From Schizochytrium sp. CCTCC M209059 (Eukaryota; Sar; Bigyra; Thraustochytrida; Thraustochytriidae), in the NCBI GenBank assembly GCA_000818945.1, contig KN805377.1:359051-423050 (forward strand): a stretch of 64,000 nucleotides of DNA, written 5' to 3'. Position numbers and translations under genes: made by a program. The notes under the pieces were generated by a model, which worked only from the letters and a program-made list of their open reading frames with translations, did not search any database and was not told the origin of the DNA. Positions 19,830 to 29,857 of this stretch are shown here, piece by piece; the first letter of the stretch is position 1; the number at the start of each line of letters is the position of its first letter.

Positions 19830-22322
19830 ATGGAGGAGCCGCCGACGCCGCCCGGCGCGGGGGGCGAGGAGGCAGGGGCGGCCTCGCCCGCGACGACGTC
19901 GCCGAGCTCGCCTGCGAGCGCTGCCTCGACCTCGAGCTCGACGTCGACCTCGAGCTCGACGTCGACCTCGAGCTTGGCATCGAACGCGACCACATCGACG
20001 ACAAGCCCGTCGACGGCCGAGGGAGGCGCCGGCGCTTCGGGCGCAAAGAGCGCCGCGAGCGCCGCGGGAGATACTCCACGACAAGAGCTCATCTTTAGTC
20101 AACTGGGGAAGATCGACAACGAGAGCGAATGGACGCAACAAAAGCAAGAGCTCTTGAACTCGATGTTGGACCTTCAGCACGTGTACCTTACCAAGGAAAT
20201 GCTTGCGTTCCTGGGCCACACCTCTTCCATTCAGGCGCTAAGCCAAATCGTCTCGCAGCGCACAGAGTCACAGAGCGTCATGGCGCAGGACTTTGAGGTG
20301 GATTCAGACGGCGTGTTCCGGTGGAAGTGGTGCCCGCTCGAAAGCGACAAGACCATGTCTACGGAGCGCAAGCTTGTCCATGGCTCGGACGCCCTCGAAC
20401 CATCCGCGCTGGAATCCGACGATGTTCCTCCCGCCATCAAGCGCTCGTATCAGCTCATGGCGCTCCTCTGTGGCTTTGTTGATCCTTCGACGCGCATGGG
20501 AGGTATGATGCAGCAAGAAAGCTTCCACGCCTCGCAACGCGTCTTGGAAAGCCCAAGTCCGGCGGCCGTAGAGTTCATTCAATCGCATGGACCGACCTTC
20601 TTCGCACACCTCTTTCAGGCCTTCCACCCCGAGGCCAAAGGTAGTCTCTATCACGTGTGCAAACTCATGGATGTCATGCTGCGGTACAATGCTGAGAACT
20701 TGGTCGAGTCCTTTGTCGTGAACAAGCGGGCCTTTAAACCTGCACTCGAAGCTGCGCTCAACTACATTGACAGACCCTGTGTGGCCGACATCATCTTGAG
20801 CATCCTGTGTCCGCTCAGCGGCTCGCAAGAGGATCACCGATGTGGTTTTTACCGCGTCCTGCCAAAGACACGCATCAAGTACTTTCGAATGCTGGCCAAC
20901 GCCAACATTCTTCCTGCCATCGCCCAGCATGTCTGGCTTCCCACGGAAAGCGAGACGGATTTGCAGCGCCACAAGAGCGCCGCTGCAGAGCTTCTCAAGA
21001 ACCTAGTCCAGCGGCTTTCGGGCGTCGAGCACGGCGCGGAAATTCTCGAGTCCCTCGTGCGCGGCAGCGAAGTCATTTATGGACTGATCACTGTCGCATG
21101 CGGAGACGAGCGTCTCCTTTCGCACCCAGAAGAGCGTGCGGCGCGCGAGGCTGCGCTCAATCGCCAGCGCAAAGAAGAAAAGGCACGTGCGCGCGCGCAC
21201 AAGCAGACCAAGAAAAAGGGCAAAAAGGGAGGCGGCAAAAAGGGTAAAAAGGGAGGCGGCAAGGCCAAGAAGAAGCAACGCACCTCAGGAGAGACTGGCG
21301 CGGACGGCGCCGGAGATGGAAACGGCGCCGAAGATGACGACGACGACGAGGACGACGAGCCTCATGCTGGCAACACCGTTGACGACGAGTCGCACGGTGA
21401 CGCCAGCTCGTCGAGCAAGCATACAGCACAGCGCGACGCTGCGCTCGAGGCCTTGCACTGCATCGTGGAGCTCTCAACCAAGGACAAGGTGCCTTCGTCT
21501 GAGGTCAAGGAGTACAAGTCGTTTGCAGAGACGCAAAACAATGTCGTGGACTGCCAGCTGGCCACCATTTCGGACAAAATCCACAATCTATTGGACACCA
21601 ACTTTGATGAACTCTGCCGTGCCTTCACAGACCCGACAAGCTTTCGATCCTCGGATCTCGGCGTGAACGTGCGTCACACGAGCTACACGGTCAAACATCC
21701 GTTCTCAAGCTACCGCCTCGAGCTGATCAAGCTCATTGTCGCTTGCATCGTCCACAAGCCCAAGGTGCTTTTGAAAAAGGTGGCGCCTGGCCACTGGCAC
21801 TCGCTCTGCGACTGGTTCTTTGAGTATGAACACTGCAATCTCTACCATGCAGAATTCAAGCAGCTCTTTCTCACGCTTATTCGTTCCGAGGAATCGGAAG
21901 AGACGCTGCTTTCTGTGCTCAAGGACTGCAACTTTTTGCAGCGCATGATCGATGCCTTTTCCGACGCCGAACGCCGCTGTCGCGCAAGCACCTCGGGTCA
22001 CATCCTCATGATGTGCAACGCGCTGCGTCTCCAGGTGGACGCGCCCGCCCCGTCCAAGGAGCTCGAGACCTTTTTGGAAAGCAACGAGGCATGGGCTGCC
22101 TTTTTGCCGACTCTTGTCGCCGAGACACTCAAGCTCGTCCAGAGCTGGGAGCCCTCTGATCCGGCGCTCTTTATATCTGGGAACCCGATGATGCAGGCAG
22201 GTCGCCGCCAGGTCGACTTTCAGCGACTCACTTCCCCCGGTCCCGCTCCTGATCAGAGTCTCATAGACATTGGCTCCGAGTTTGCCAAGAGTCTTGGTTT
22301 TAGCGATGCCGAGGTTGCATAA
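19830..22322 (+). CDS. SAPS-domain protein (SIT4-associated; PP6 regulatory subunit)
   Basis: The product is 830 residues from ATG 19830; the frame upstream opens only at a GTG. After a Ser/Thr/Ala-rich N-terminus (to about residue 85), a helical-repeat SAPS domain begins (ELLNSMLDLQHVYLTKEMLAFLG). Matching features include PPAIKRSYQLMALLCGFVD, FSSYRLELIKLIVACIVHKP, CDWFFEYEHCNLYHAEFKQL, and CNFLQRMIDAFSDAE. It ends with a region like the family's final WESFVEETL (AWAAFLPTLVAETLKLVQSW). A Lys/Gly-rich then acidic insertion (about 440-530) splits the domain. SAPS proteins bind the PP6/SIT4 phosphatase catalytic subunit and set its targets. I first considered PP4R3/SMEK but its features do not fit. 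Confidence 0.85.
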   Translation: MEEPPTPPGAGGEEAGAASPATTSPSSPASAASTSSSTSTSSSTSTSSLASNATTSTTSPSTAEGGAGASGAKSAASAAGDTPRQELIFSQLGKIDNESEWTQQKQELLNSMLDLQHVYLTKEMLAFLGHTSSIQALSQIVSQRTESQSVMAQDFEVDSDGVFRWKWCPLESDKTMSTERKLVHGSDALEPSALESDDVPPAIKRSYQLMALLCGFVDPSTRMGGMMQQESFHASQRVLESPSPAAVEFIQSHGPTFFAHLFQAFHPEAKGSLYHVCKLMDVMLRYNAENLVESFVVNKRAFKPALEAALNYIDRPCVADIILSILCPLSGSQEDHRCGFYRVLPKTRIKYFRMLANANILPAIAQHVWLPTESETDLQRHKSAAAELLKNLVQRLSGVEHGAEILESLVRGSEVIYGLITVACGDERLLSHPEERAAREAALNRQRKEEKARARAHKQTKKKGKKGGGKKGKKGGGKAKKKQRTSGETGADGAGDGNGAEDDDDDEDDEPHAGNTVDDESHGDASSSSKHTAQRDAALEALHCIVELSTKDKVPSSEVKEYKSFAETQNNVVDCQLATISDKIHNLLDTNFDELCRAFTDPTSFRSSDLGVNVRHTSYTVKHPFSSYRLELIKLIVACIVHKPKVLLKKVAPGHWHSLCDWFFEYEHCNLYHAEFKQLFLTLIRSEESEETLLSVLKDCNFLQRMIDAFSDAERRCRASTSGHILMMCNALRLQVDAPAPSKELETFLESNEAWAAFLPTLVAETLKLVQSWEPSDPALFISGNPMMQAGRRQVDFQRLTSPGPAPDQSLIDIGSEFAKSLGFSDAEVA

Positions 22323-22780
22323 TCTATTGAACTTGACCTCTCGTTGTGTGTCAAACTTGTAACGGAAAGGAATGGTTCTACATGATCAATGAAAGCTACT
22401 ATATTCTACTTGTTACAGCGAGTTACTTCTTTGGATGTCACCGTTATGAAACGACCCAAAGATTTTCCATCGCAACATTTCACCGTCGAAATCCTGACAA
22501 GTACGCTTTCTGGTGAGGAGAAAAGGAAAAGAATTGTGCAGCGTATCGTGGACAATGCAACACGAGAAGAGCAAGAAGCATTTCTTTTCGTTCTTTCTCA
22601 ATAAAAAGGACGCAGTCAATCAAGAAGGCTCGACAACTCTGCGCTTAACTCCCCTACTGCGGTCTTCATTTTTTAACCAGGAGTTTTCGAACATTTATAC
22701 ACTTTGAGTCGAAGCAGCAGGAGTAAGAGCCGCAGCTGTCGAACAGGATCATCAAGAAAAGAGAATAAACTTTTTTAGGT
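22323..22780. other. Convergent 3' flanks of the SAPS and p23 genes
   Basis: The stretch is AT-richer than the genes and contains a possible polyadenylation signal AATAAA at about 22602. A 71-codon frame near 22389-22604 has no recognisable feature and is not called. Confidence 0.45.
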
Positions 22781-23476
22781 TCACTTGTCAGCCGCAGCGG
22801 GGGCCTCTTCTTCCTCAAGATCGGGAAGATCGTCGCCATCATCGGAGTCGCCCTCGCCATCATCGTCGCCGCCCATGCCCTCCATGCCCTTCATGGCCTC
22901 CATCTGCTTCATGAGCGCTTCCATGTCCATGCCGCCCATGCCGCCGGGCATGCCGCCCATGCCGCCAGGCATGCCGCCCATGCCGCCAGGCATGCCGCCC
23001 ATGCCACCAGGCATGCCGCCCATGCCGGGCATACCGCCCATGCCGCCCATGCCGCCCATCATGTCTCCGAGACCAGACATGCCGTCCGTATTGAAGTCCT
23101 CCTCTTCGTCATCACTGTCCTGCCACTTGTCAAAGTCCACCTTGACGTTGGTCTTTTGCAACTGCTTGTTCTCAAGAAGACGGGGCCAGAAACCCTCTTC
23201 CTTCTTTTGCAGGAGAAAAGCGACGCCGCGAGGCTTGATCGCGTACTTGGACTCCTCGGAGGCAGCGTCGATACCCTTGGCCTCCTTGTAAAACTCGAGC
23301 TCCACCTCGTATTCCTTGCCCTGGGACTTGCCCGAGAAGACGAGCTTGTCGTCGCTCAGGTCGATCTTGGCCGAGTCCTTCTCCACATCCGGGAGGTCTA
23401 CGGTCACGTACAGCGTGTTGTTGCGCTGGGCCCACGTCACCGGCGCCGTCAGCTTTTTATCGCCGCTCTCCGCCAT
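22781..23476 (-). CDS. p23-like Hsp90 co-chaperone with Met-Gly-Gly-Met-Pro repeats
   Basis: The product is 231 residues from ATG 23476. Residues about 7-115 form a CS/p23 domain: PVTWAQRNNTLYVTVDLPDV at the start, LVFSGKS in the middle, and the family signature FWPRLLEN near 95-102. After KVDFDKWQDSDDEEED, a Gly-Met-Pro repeat (GGMPGGM units) links to an acidic C-terminal tail. p23 binds the ATP-bound N-terminal domain of Hsp90 and slows its cycle, in cytosol and nucleus. The GGMPGGM run resembles those of Hsp70-system cochaperones and plant p23 proteins. The acidic tail is typical of p23 proteins. Confidence 0.93.
   Translation of the reverse strand: MAESGDKKLTAPVTWAQRNNTLYVTVDLPDVEKDSAKIDLSDDKLVFSGKSQGKEYEVELEFYKEAKGIDAASEESKYAIKPRGVAFLLQKKEEGFWPRLLENKQLQKTNVKVDFDKWQDSDDEEEDFNTDGMSGLGDMMGGMGGMGGMPGMGGMPGGMGGMPGGMGGMPGGMGGMPGGMGGMDMEALMKQMEAMKGMEGMGGDDDGEGDSDDGDDLPDLEEEEAPAAADK
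22926..23065 (-). repeat. Repeat coding Gly-Gly-Met-Pro units in p23
   Basis: Tandem 21-bp units (GGMPGGM, plus-strand core ATGCCGCCCATGCCGCCAGG) repeat about five times, with shorter GGM units beside them. In frame, and inside the p23 linker. Confidence 0.85.
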
Positions 23477-24161
23477 CTTGCTGCGCTTCCTTTCCGCTCG
23501 CCGCTAATAAGACTGCTCCTTCTGCTGCGCCGCGCCTTCTTGACCGCCGCTGTCTCCTTCTTGTCTTTGCTCTGCCCGCGCGCTCGCTCCACCCCTCGTC
23601 CTTGTTCTTGAACTACTCCTCCTCCGAGACGCCAATCTTCTCCTCCTTCATCTTCTTCTTCGAGCTTCCGGAAAATACCCCCCCTCCTGCACAATCGCTA
23701 TGGTGTTAACTACTTCTTACCCTAACCTTTTCTGTACCAATCTCTGGCCCTACCCGCCCAATCCGCAGCGGTACCGGGGGCGGAGAGCAACTTTTCTTTA
23801 TCACCCGCCTCGTATACTCTGTATACGGTCAAGATACTTTTCGAGATGGTAGGCCTATAGTTATTTTGTACCCCCCAAAGAATACTCGAGGATAAAATGG
23901 TATTAAGCTAAACTCAAAATCATTGATCCTCATTGATGATGGATGATCTTCAACTTTAAAGAATTAACGCGGGTGCGGCAGGCGTGCGTGCCTGCGGGCG
24001 TGTCTGTGTGCAGCGAGCGCACGCGACGCCAAGGCTTTGCAAAAGTGCGACGAGCCTGCATGCACGAGGAGCTGCTCGCAGTGTCCTTCAGGCCTAAACG
24101 TCCGTTGGTCACTCGGTGTAGGTTGAGAGAAAACAAGAGGGTCCTGGCTGTACGAAACAAG
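23477..24161. promoter_or_regulatory. Divergent intergenic region between p23 and the Frizzled-NIPA gene
   Basis: These 685 bp carry presumed promoters for both genes. The part from 23700 to 23940 is AT-richer. The open frame of the downstream gene extends back to an ATG at 23943, but the extra 73 residues are Arg/Cys-rich with no signal peptide, so I treat them as leader. Confidence 0.45.
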
Positions 24162-26072
24162 ATGCAGGACGGCGACGTCTCGTTAACCTCGTTTAGGATA
24201 CGGAGAAGGACGAGAACAGGCAACGGCAAGAGCAGCAAGTGCCGGACATCGAGAAGTGCACAGCTGGTCGCGTTGTTTGCGCTGGCAACATGCAGTACAA
24301 AATGCGCAGGATTCGTGTGTGCTGGCGACGGACTCACGTGCGCCAAACCCGAAGGCCTGGATTTGTGCGATGACATCACATATGAAGCATGCCAGACAGA
24401 GGAGACGTGGGCCGCACAAGAGGCTTTAGCCTTGGCTCGTCTCGACAGAATTATGGACCTCTACGGTCCCATTGTGAACCGGAGCGAAGAGTGCGTCGAT
24501 ATGATTCGCAAGTTCCAGTGTGCCGCCGTGTTTTCCGCCTGCGAAGGCTTTGAAGATAAGGCCGATTTGGTGTGCTCGTCCGAATGCGAGGCCGTACGCG
24601 AGACTTGTAGCACGGACGGTACGCGCAACACCTCGGACGACTCCGACCTTCCCGAAGTCATCCAGCTCGACTCTCGCGCGTACGGCCTCATTTGCGATAC
24701 GGGAACGCGGTCTGAGGAAGAGACATGCTTCGAACTCGACTACACGGGCCCCTCTTATTACCTTTGGGCGATCGGACTTGGCATGGCAGTTCTTTTTTCG
24801 TTTCTCAATGCGGTAGCTTTAAATCTGCAAAAGCTTAGTCTCAACAAGCATGGGGAAGGCGTGCCGGTAGTTCGACAACCGTTGTGGATTTGCGGTTTTT
24901 TCATGCTTCTTCTCGGGTCGGTGATGGATTTCATTGCCTTTGGTCTCGCGCCTGCCAGTCTTTTGGCGCCGCTTGCGGCCCTTTCTCTGGTGTGGAATAT
25001 GGTTTCGACGCCTCTCATCCTTCGCGAGGAGAAACCCGCGCGCGACCAGATCATCGCGACCATGATCATTTTTGCGGGATGTATCTTGGCTGTAGTCTTT
25101 AGTAATCATTCCTCGCCGACGTACACGCTCGAAGACCTCAAAAATCTCTACAGACGCCAAGCCATGATCGTATACACGTGCGTTGTCCCTGTCTTGGTTG
25201 TGTTGCACATGGTCACGATTGAAATCGTCGAGGCATTGCCCGCACAATGGCGAGCGCGAGGCTTTCTCAAGCGTGCCCACCTCATTGGCTACGCCGGGGC
25301 CGCGGGCATTGTTGGTGGCCAATCCATTATTTTTGCAAAGTCCACGGTGGAGATCTTCAAATCCGCTATTAGTGGGGCAAAAGGCATCGGAGCCAACGCC
25401 GAGACATACTTTATTATCTCGGGCATGATTCTGTGCATGCTTGTGCAGATTACGTATCTGAATGGCGGCCTGCTGCACCACGACTCGCTGTCCATCGTGC
25501 CCGTGTACCAGGCATACTGGATTCTTTCTGGAGTGATTGGCGGTCTCGTTTACTTTGACGAGATCACCGGCTTCACCCCGCTTCAACTGGGACTCTTTTC
25601 GTTTGGCCTCCTTGTCACTTTCGGTGGCGTCACCTTCCTGGCGCATCTTGCCGGCAAGGAGCGTCAGGCTCCAGTAAGCCCCGCGACCGGACTTGTTGAA
25701 AACGATACCGACGGGTATGAATTCGGGGATCCGACGCATCTGCACGATCGCCATGTCATGAATGACTACCTCATGGCGAATCCGCGTACCGCTGCCGTCG
25801 AGGTCTTACTGGACATGGGCGTCGATCCCACCAAGGTCGGTCGTATCCTGGGCAAATCGTCTGTACGACTGCGTGTGCAGCGTCACCGACAGCTTGTCCT
25901 TGCCGAAATGGGTGTTCGCCCGGAAATCGCCAGGAAGATGCTTCGTGGAACCTCTTCGCGTCGGGGCCTGCAAATGCATCGTAGCAATAGTTATCAACAA
26001 CAAGAGGCAGACGACCACGCTGCATCGGGCGCGGCCAGTGACAGCCAATCCATCGAAATGGTGCAGCAATAG
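24162..26072 (+). CDS. NIPA-type magnesium transporter with extracellular Frizzled-like Cys-rich domain
   Basis: The product is 636 residues from ATG 24162; a longer form from ATG 23943 is possible. A hydrophobic signal-like segment (AQLVALFALATCSTKCAG) lies at about residues 31-48. Residues about 57-149 show ten cysteines in a Frizzled-like order. It begins with LDLCDDITYEAC and ends with KFQCAAVFSAC then VCSSECEAVRETC. About nine hydrophobic segments follow from residue 200 to 497 and match the NIPA/DUF803 family. Markers are NAVALNLQKLSLNKH, FGLAPASLLAPLAALSLVWN and the late VPVYQAYWILSGVIGG. NIPA proteins carry Mg2+ at plasma or endosomal membranes. The cytosolic tail of about 135 residues has an odd repeated helix (AAVEVLLDMGVDP and LAEMGVRPEIARKML). 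The transporter call is strong; the Frizzled-like domain is by cysteine pattern. Confidence 0.87.
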   Translation: MQDGDVSLTSFRIRRRTRTGNGKSSKCRTSRSAQLVALFALATCSTKCAGFVCAGDGLTCAKPEGLDLCDDITYEACQTEETWAAQEALALARLDRIMDLYGPIVNRSEECVDMIRKFQCAAVFSACEGFEDKADLVCSSECEAVRETCSTDGTRNTSDDSDLPEVIQLDSRAYGLICDTGTRSEEETCFELDYTGPSYYLWAIGLGMAVLFSFLNAVALNLQKLSLNKHGEGVPVVRQPLWICGFFMLLLGSVMDFIAFGLAPASLLAPLAALSLVWNMVSTPLILREEKPARDQIIATMIIFAGCILAVVFSNHSSPTYTLEDLKNLYRRQAMIVYTCVVPVLVVLHMVTIEIVEALPAQWRARGFLKRAHLIGYAGAAGIVGGQSIIFAKSTVEIFKSAISGAKGIGANAETYFIISGMILCMLVQITYLNGGLLHHDSLSIVPVYQAYWILSGVIGGLVYFDEITGFTPLQLGLFSFGLLVTFGGVTFLAHLAGKERQAPVSPATGLVENDTDGYEFGDPTHLHDRHVMNDYLMANPRTAAVEVLLDMGVDPTKVGRILGKSSVRLRVQRHRQLVLAEMGVRPEIARKMLRGTSSRRGLQMHRSNSYQQQEADDHAASGAASDSQSIEMVQQ

Positions 26073-26614
26073 CGATGAACTCCAGAAATGAAACAGGCGC
26101 ATGGAAAGGAACTGTAGTGGTGGAGCAATAGGGAACGACTGGGGCCTAGGGCCTACTCCCACCCCCTATTCTAATTTCATCCTCTTCTTTCCTTCTTTCA
26201 TTCCTTCCTCTTCCTCTTTTCCTCCTTCCTTCCTTCCTTCCGTGCCGTTCATGCCAAACGTTGTACTGACTTCTGATCACCGGTCTCGTTCTTGACCCCA
26301 AATGGAAATAGTACAAGGAAAGTTTTTTGTTCGTTGGATGTTTGTTATGTATACCAGTGCCACTGCAACGATGTTGGTCACCCTTTGTCCTTGTCTCTAG
26401 AAATAATAAAAAATAATAAAAATTAAAAAGAGTGACCGTGCCCGCGCCTGAAACTGTCCGAATGACAGCATTTTCGTAATGAATGGCCAAATGCAGAATG
26501 TGAAAAGAGTCGCCGTGCTTGATTCGTTCCTCGAGGAAGTTGTCGCACAGCCCTTGATGCTCAGACAGGGTCGACCAAACACGAAAGCCCAAAGGTGGGG
26601 GAGTTGCAGGCACA
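26073..26614. other. Intergenic region with pyrimidine tract
   Basis: The stretch holds a C/T-rich tract at about 26175-26245 with CCTT repeats and an A/T run at 26400-26430. No gene is supported. A signal-peptide exon for the next gene was looked for and not found. Confidence 0.45.
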
Positions 26615-27736
26615 ATGCCATCGTGCACGGCCCACTGGCCATCTGCTGCTTGCGGCTACGGTGGCACGTGCAACACCAGCCTCGGCACATGTGAGTGTAA
26701 TGAAGGCTTTCTCTCGCGAGGAGATTTCTTTTTGCAGGACGGCTATGATTGCGTCGTGCCAAAAGCCGCAATCTCGGCCATCTACGTTGTCTCGGTCGTC
26801 CTCGCAACCTTCAATTTAACGCGAAGAGTTCTCGCGATTCGCCGGGTATTAATAGAGCAAAGATCTAAAGGTACAAACCAGGCCACAGCGCAACAGTCCA
26901 AGGTCATCACGCACTTGCATGGCCTCAGTCTGGTGCTCTGTGTTCTTCAAATGATCTCTAGTATTGTCTTTTTAGCACTTGAGGACGCCTTCATTGGGGA
27001 AAACCTTACCAAGACCATCTTGCACATTCTCTCTGCATTCATGTGCTACTATTGCATATTTGAGATGTGCGCCTTTTTCGCGGAAACAACGGCACAAATC
27101 ACAGCATCGTTGCGTCTCAACATACCATGGGTGCGTCGTTTTGTTTCTCTCACCAGGCCGCCATATCTCGCTATTTGCATTGTCGCTTGCATTGTTGCTC
27201 CTGTTGGAATGCTTGCTCAACCATCATCAATGATTTGGACATACATGCATCTAGGGGGAACACAGACTCTTTGTGCGTATCTTCTCGCCCTCATCTATGC
27301 AAGCACAAGTAAATTTACGGCTTTGCTAGACTTTACCTCGAGCACAGCGTGTCACGACGCGAATTTCGTGAAAACAACGCAGGCCTTACGAAATAGAATA
27401 CTCGTTATTCGCCGAGTTGGATTCATGGTGAATCTCAGCTGTCAAGGCGGCATTGGATTCATGGTTTTCTGGCCCTGGGCGCGTGCATTTGTTCCTCTTC
27501 AGGTCGCAGCGCTTCTATTGGGTTCTGTTGCAGTGGAGACCCTTTTATTTCATGTGCTCGACAAGAGACCAACTCGATCTCGAGCGAGACATTGGTATCA
27601 TCGCTCCTTGCGGGCAATCGCGCCAAGTACGCATACAACTAGCGACGATCACGACAAGGTGCTTGGTTTGAGTACGTCTCCAGATGCGAGTGATGGGATG
27701 CCACCCAAAAGTAGCCAGACCTCTCAATCTAAATAG
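26615..27736 (+). CDS. EGF-like seven-transmembrane protein, copy 1
   Basis: The product is 373 residues from ATG 26615. Residues 4-46 carry an EGF-like cysteine pattern (ACGYGGTCNTSLGTCEC, then GF and later DGYDC). Seven hydrophobic segments follow, for example AISAIYVVSVVLATF, LSLVLCVLQMISSIVFLAL, AFMCYYCIFEMCAFF, and VGFMVNLSCQGGIGFMVFW. The C-terminal tail of about 55 residues is Ser/Thr-rich. There is no signal peptide, so segment 1 could act as a reverse signal anchor leaving the EGF part outside, giving GPCR-like topology. The gene is a paralogue of the next one in the same orientation, with PPYL/PPYM, RVGF and FWPWAR/VWPWAR motifs in common. No known receptor family was recognised; ligand and partner are unknown. 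Confidence 0.8.
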   Translation: MPSCTAHWPSAACGYGGTCNTSLGTCECNEGFLSRGDFFLQDGYDCVVPKAAISAIYVVSVVLATFNLTRRVLAIRRVLIEQRSKGTNQATAQQSKVITHLHGLSLVLCVLQMISSIVFLALEDAFIGENLTKTILHILSAFMCYYCIFEMCAFFAETTAQITASLRLNIPWVRRFVSLTRPPYLAICIVACIVAPVGMLAQPSSMIWTYMHLGGTQTLCAYLLALIYASTSKFTALLDFTSSTACHDANFVKTTQALRNRILVIRRVGFMVNLSCQGGIGFMVFWPWARAFVPLQVAALLLGSVAVETLLFHVLDKRPTRSRARHWYHRSLRAIAPSTHTTSDDHDKVLGLSTSPDASDGMPPKSSQTSQSK

Positions 27737-28762
27737 TCATGTAAGTTTATGTATCATGTAGGAACTCCAGGTTGACCTCATTTTCATACGCGAGCGGCAA
27801 CTTGCCAGAGCTCTGAATCGACATGTTTGCTATCAAATCGAGTCCAAGCATTGAGCATAAACTTCGCAAGCCCTCCATTGACCGTCCATTCACCCACCTA
27901 TCCATTCACCCATTCACCCACCCACCCATTCGTCGATTCATACATTTCTGTTGGAAGGAATTGACTTCCAGCAGTTACAAGACTATCCTTGAAGACCAAA
28001 TTCCGCTTGCAAAGGTCGCAAGATGGCTTGCAAGGACGCGATAGTGGGAAGAAGGGGCGTCGCGTAGACTTTTGGAAGGACAAGAAAGTCTGCGCCGCTG
28101 CCATTTTGGGTCGGCCTCGCGATCGTCGTTCTCCAGCAGCCTGGCAGTTCTACTTCCTAATGATATAAGTGTGTCCGCGCAGACGCAGAAAAGAGTGCTT
28201 TTGGCAGGCAGAAAGCCCGTAGAAAAAACCGTTGCTCGCTGATATGGAAACCTTTTGGACCCACGTGACGACGTGCCGGCGATCACGACGATCTGACGAA
28301 TCTGAAGCGCAAAAACAGTATTTTTTTTTCACACCTAATATTGGGGATAACGTTTTCTTTGTGTATGTCCCTGCGACCTCGTCGGATGTTCGTCGTGCGA
28401 CACGCTGACACGCCGAGACCCGTTGCAGGCATGATGAATATGTTCGTTGCCGTGAGCATACGCGGTGTTAGTCCTTCTCTCTCCCTCTTCCCCTCTCCCC
28501 CTTTCTCTCCCCCCTCCTCCCCGGTTGCTGTGCGTAAGGTCAACCAACCTCGGGAGTCTTTGGCCGTTACGTATCGCCTCGGACTCGACCACTACTTTGC
28601 TCAAGCCGTGACGAGGATTGTACATTAAAAAAAAGGGAGACTGTGGTTGCGAGCTATGCATGCACACAGAAATCAGCCTCATCGCGAGAATCAAGACCTT
28701 TATCCGAAGCACAGCAGACTTGATTCGGGACCAGACGTGGAGAATCCCGCGCACGCGCGAGC
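27737..28762. other. Spacer between the tandem EGF-7TM genes
   Basis: This 1.03-kb spacer has CCCA/CATT-rich repeats at about 27890-27925, a CT-rich block at 28475-28520 and an A/T run at 28318-28330. The upstream frame of the second gene meets a stop at 28721-28723. No gene is supported. Confidence 0.5.
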
Positions 28763-29857
28763 ATGCCCTCGTGCGCATCGCATTGGCCCTTTTCCGCGTG
28801 CAGCTACGGAGGTGAATGCGATACGACGCTAGGGCGATGCATTTGCAAGCCAGCGTTTCTCGAGCATGGAGACATGTTTCCATGGCTTGGCTACGATTGC
28901 GTTGTCCCGAAATACGTCGTGCTGGCGCTCTATGCAATTGCGCTGGTGCTCGCTCTCTTTAATCTTTTGCGAAGGCTCTCCGCAATACGGAGACTCATGC
29001 GTCAGCGAAAGGTCAAGGCAGCAAAATCACATGCTGGATCTGGGCATGACTCTGTTATGCGTCTCCACACGCTCAGTTTATTGCAATGTGCACTCCAGGT
29101 TTCCATGTGTATTGCGTCTGTTGCCTCGCCAAGCGCAATCGTCGGCGAAAATGTGGCCAAGTCAGTTCTCCTTGCAGCTTGTGGGGTGCTTTGCTATTAT
29201 TGTATTTTTGAAACGTGCGCGTACTTTGCCAAAACGACAGCACAACTGACGACATTGCTTCATCTCGCGATTCCGTCGATTCGTCGTTTCGTTCGGCTTT
29301 CCAAGCCACCATATATGATGTTGTGTCTTTGCACATTTGTCATTGCGCCTCTGGGTGGGCTTTGGAAGACCCAGACACACGCGTGGCTATATATGCATCT
29401 TTGTGGTGCGCAGCTTCTAGGAGCCTACATTTTCGTTTTATTACATGTGAGCAGTGCCAGGTTTCTGTCGCTCTTGCAAAGTCAATCTGCTGCGTCGCCT
29501 GTGACGCACGTCCTCCGCGCGAGGATCCTTACCATCCGTCGTGTGGGGTTTCTACTCAATTTCGGGTTTCAGTCTGTTATAACTTTGATACTCGTGTGGC
29601 CCTGGGCGCGCAGCCTCGTGCCCGTGCTGGTTGCCTCGGTCCCCATAGGGACAGTTTCCACCGAGACGATCCTCTTTAACGTCCTCGACACGCGTGCGAC
29701 GCGGTCTCGAGCTGCTCACACCCGCTTGCCGCCTCGTGGCTCCGCCGTCGCCGTCGCGCCGAGCACCAGCGCTTCATCCGGCACCCTCAGCGACCACGAG
29801 CTCCAGAGACCGCGCCACTCTGGCTGCGCTGCCCTGAGCCCGGCCCCACCAAGCTGA
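28763..29857 (+). CDS. EGF-like seven-transmembrane protein, copy 2
   Basis: The product is 364 residues from ATG 28763. It matches copy 1 along its length. The same MPSC....HWP opening is followed by the EGF-like pattern (ACSYGGECDTTLGRCIC), the same junction DCVVPK, seven hydrophobic segments, and a Ser/Pro-rich tail of about 50 residues that diverges from copy 1. Positions that agree across the two copies, such as CYYCIFE.CA.FA.TTAQ and the final membrane segment, are likely functional. Both genes lie on the plus strand 1.03 kb apart, which shows local duplication. Function is unknown. An upstream stop in frame at 28721 supports this ATG unless an undetected exon precedes it. Confidence 0.8.
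   Translation: MPSCASHWPFSACSYGGECDTTLGRCICKPAFLEHGDMFPWLGYDCVVPKYVVLALYAIALVLALFNLLRRLSAIRRLMRQRKVKAAKSHAGSGHDSVMRLHTLSLLQCALQVSMCIASVASPSAIVGENVAKSVLLAACGVLCYYCIFETCAYFAKTTAQLTTLLHLAIPSIRRFVRLSKPPYMMLCLCTFVIAPLGGLWKTQTHAWLYMHLCGAQLLGAYIFVLLHVSSARFLSLLQSQSAASPVTHVLRARILTIRRVGFLLNFGFQSVITLILVWPWARSLVPVLVASVPIGTVSTETILFNVLDTRATRSRAAHTRLPPRGSAVAVAPSTSASSGTLSDHELQRPRHSGCAALSPAPPS

Noticed and set aside
19830..22322. PP4R3/SMEK identity for the phosphatase regulatory gene
   Set aside because: The N-terminal PH-like domain and SMK-1 pattern are absent, whereas SAPS motifs are seen along the chain.
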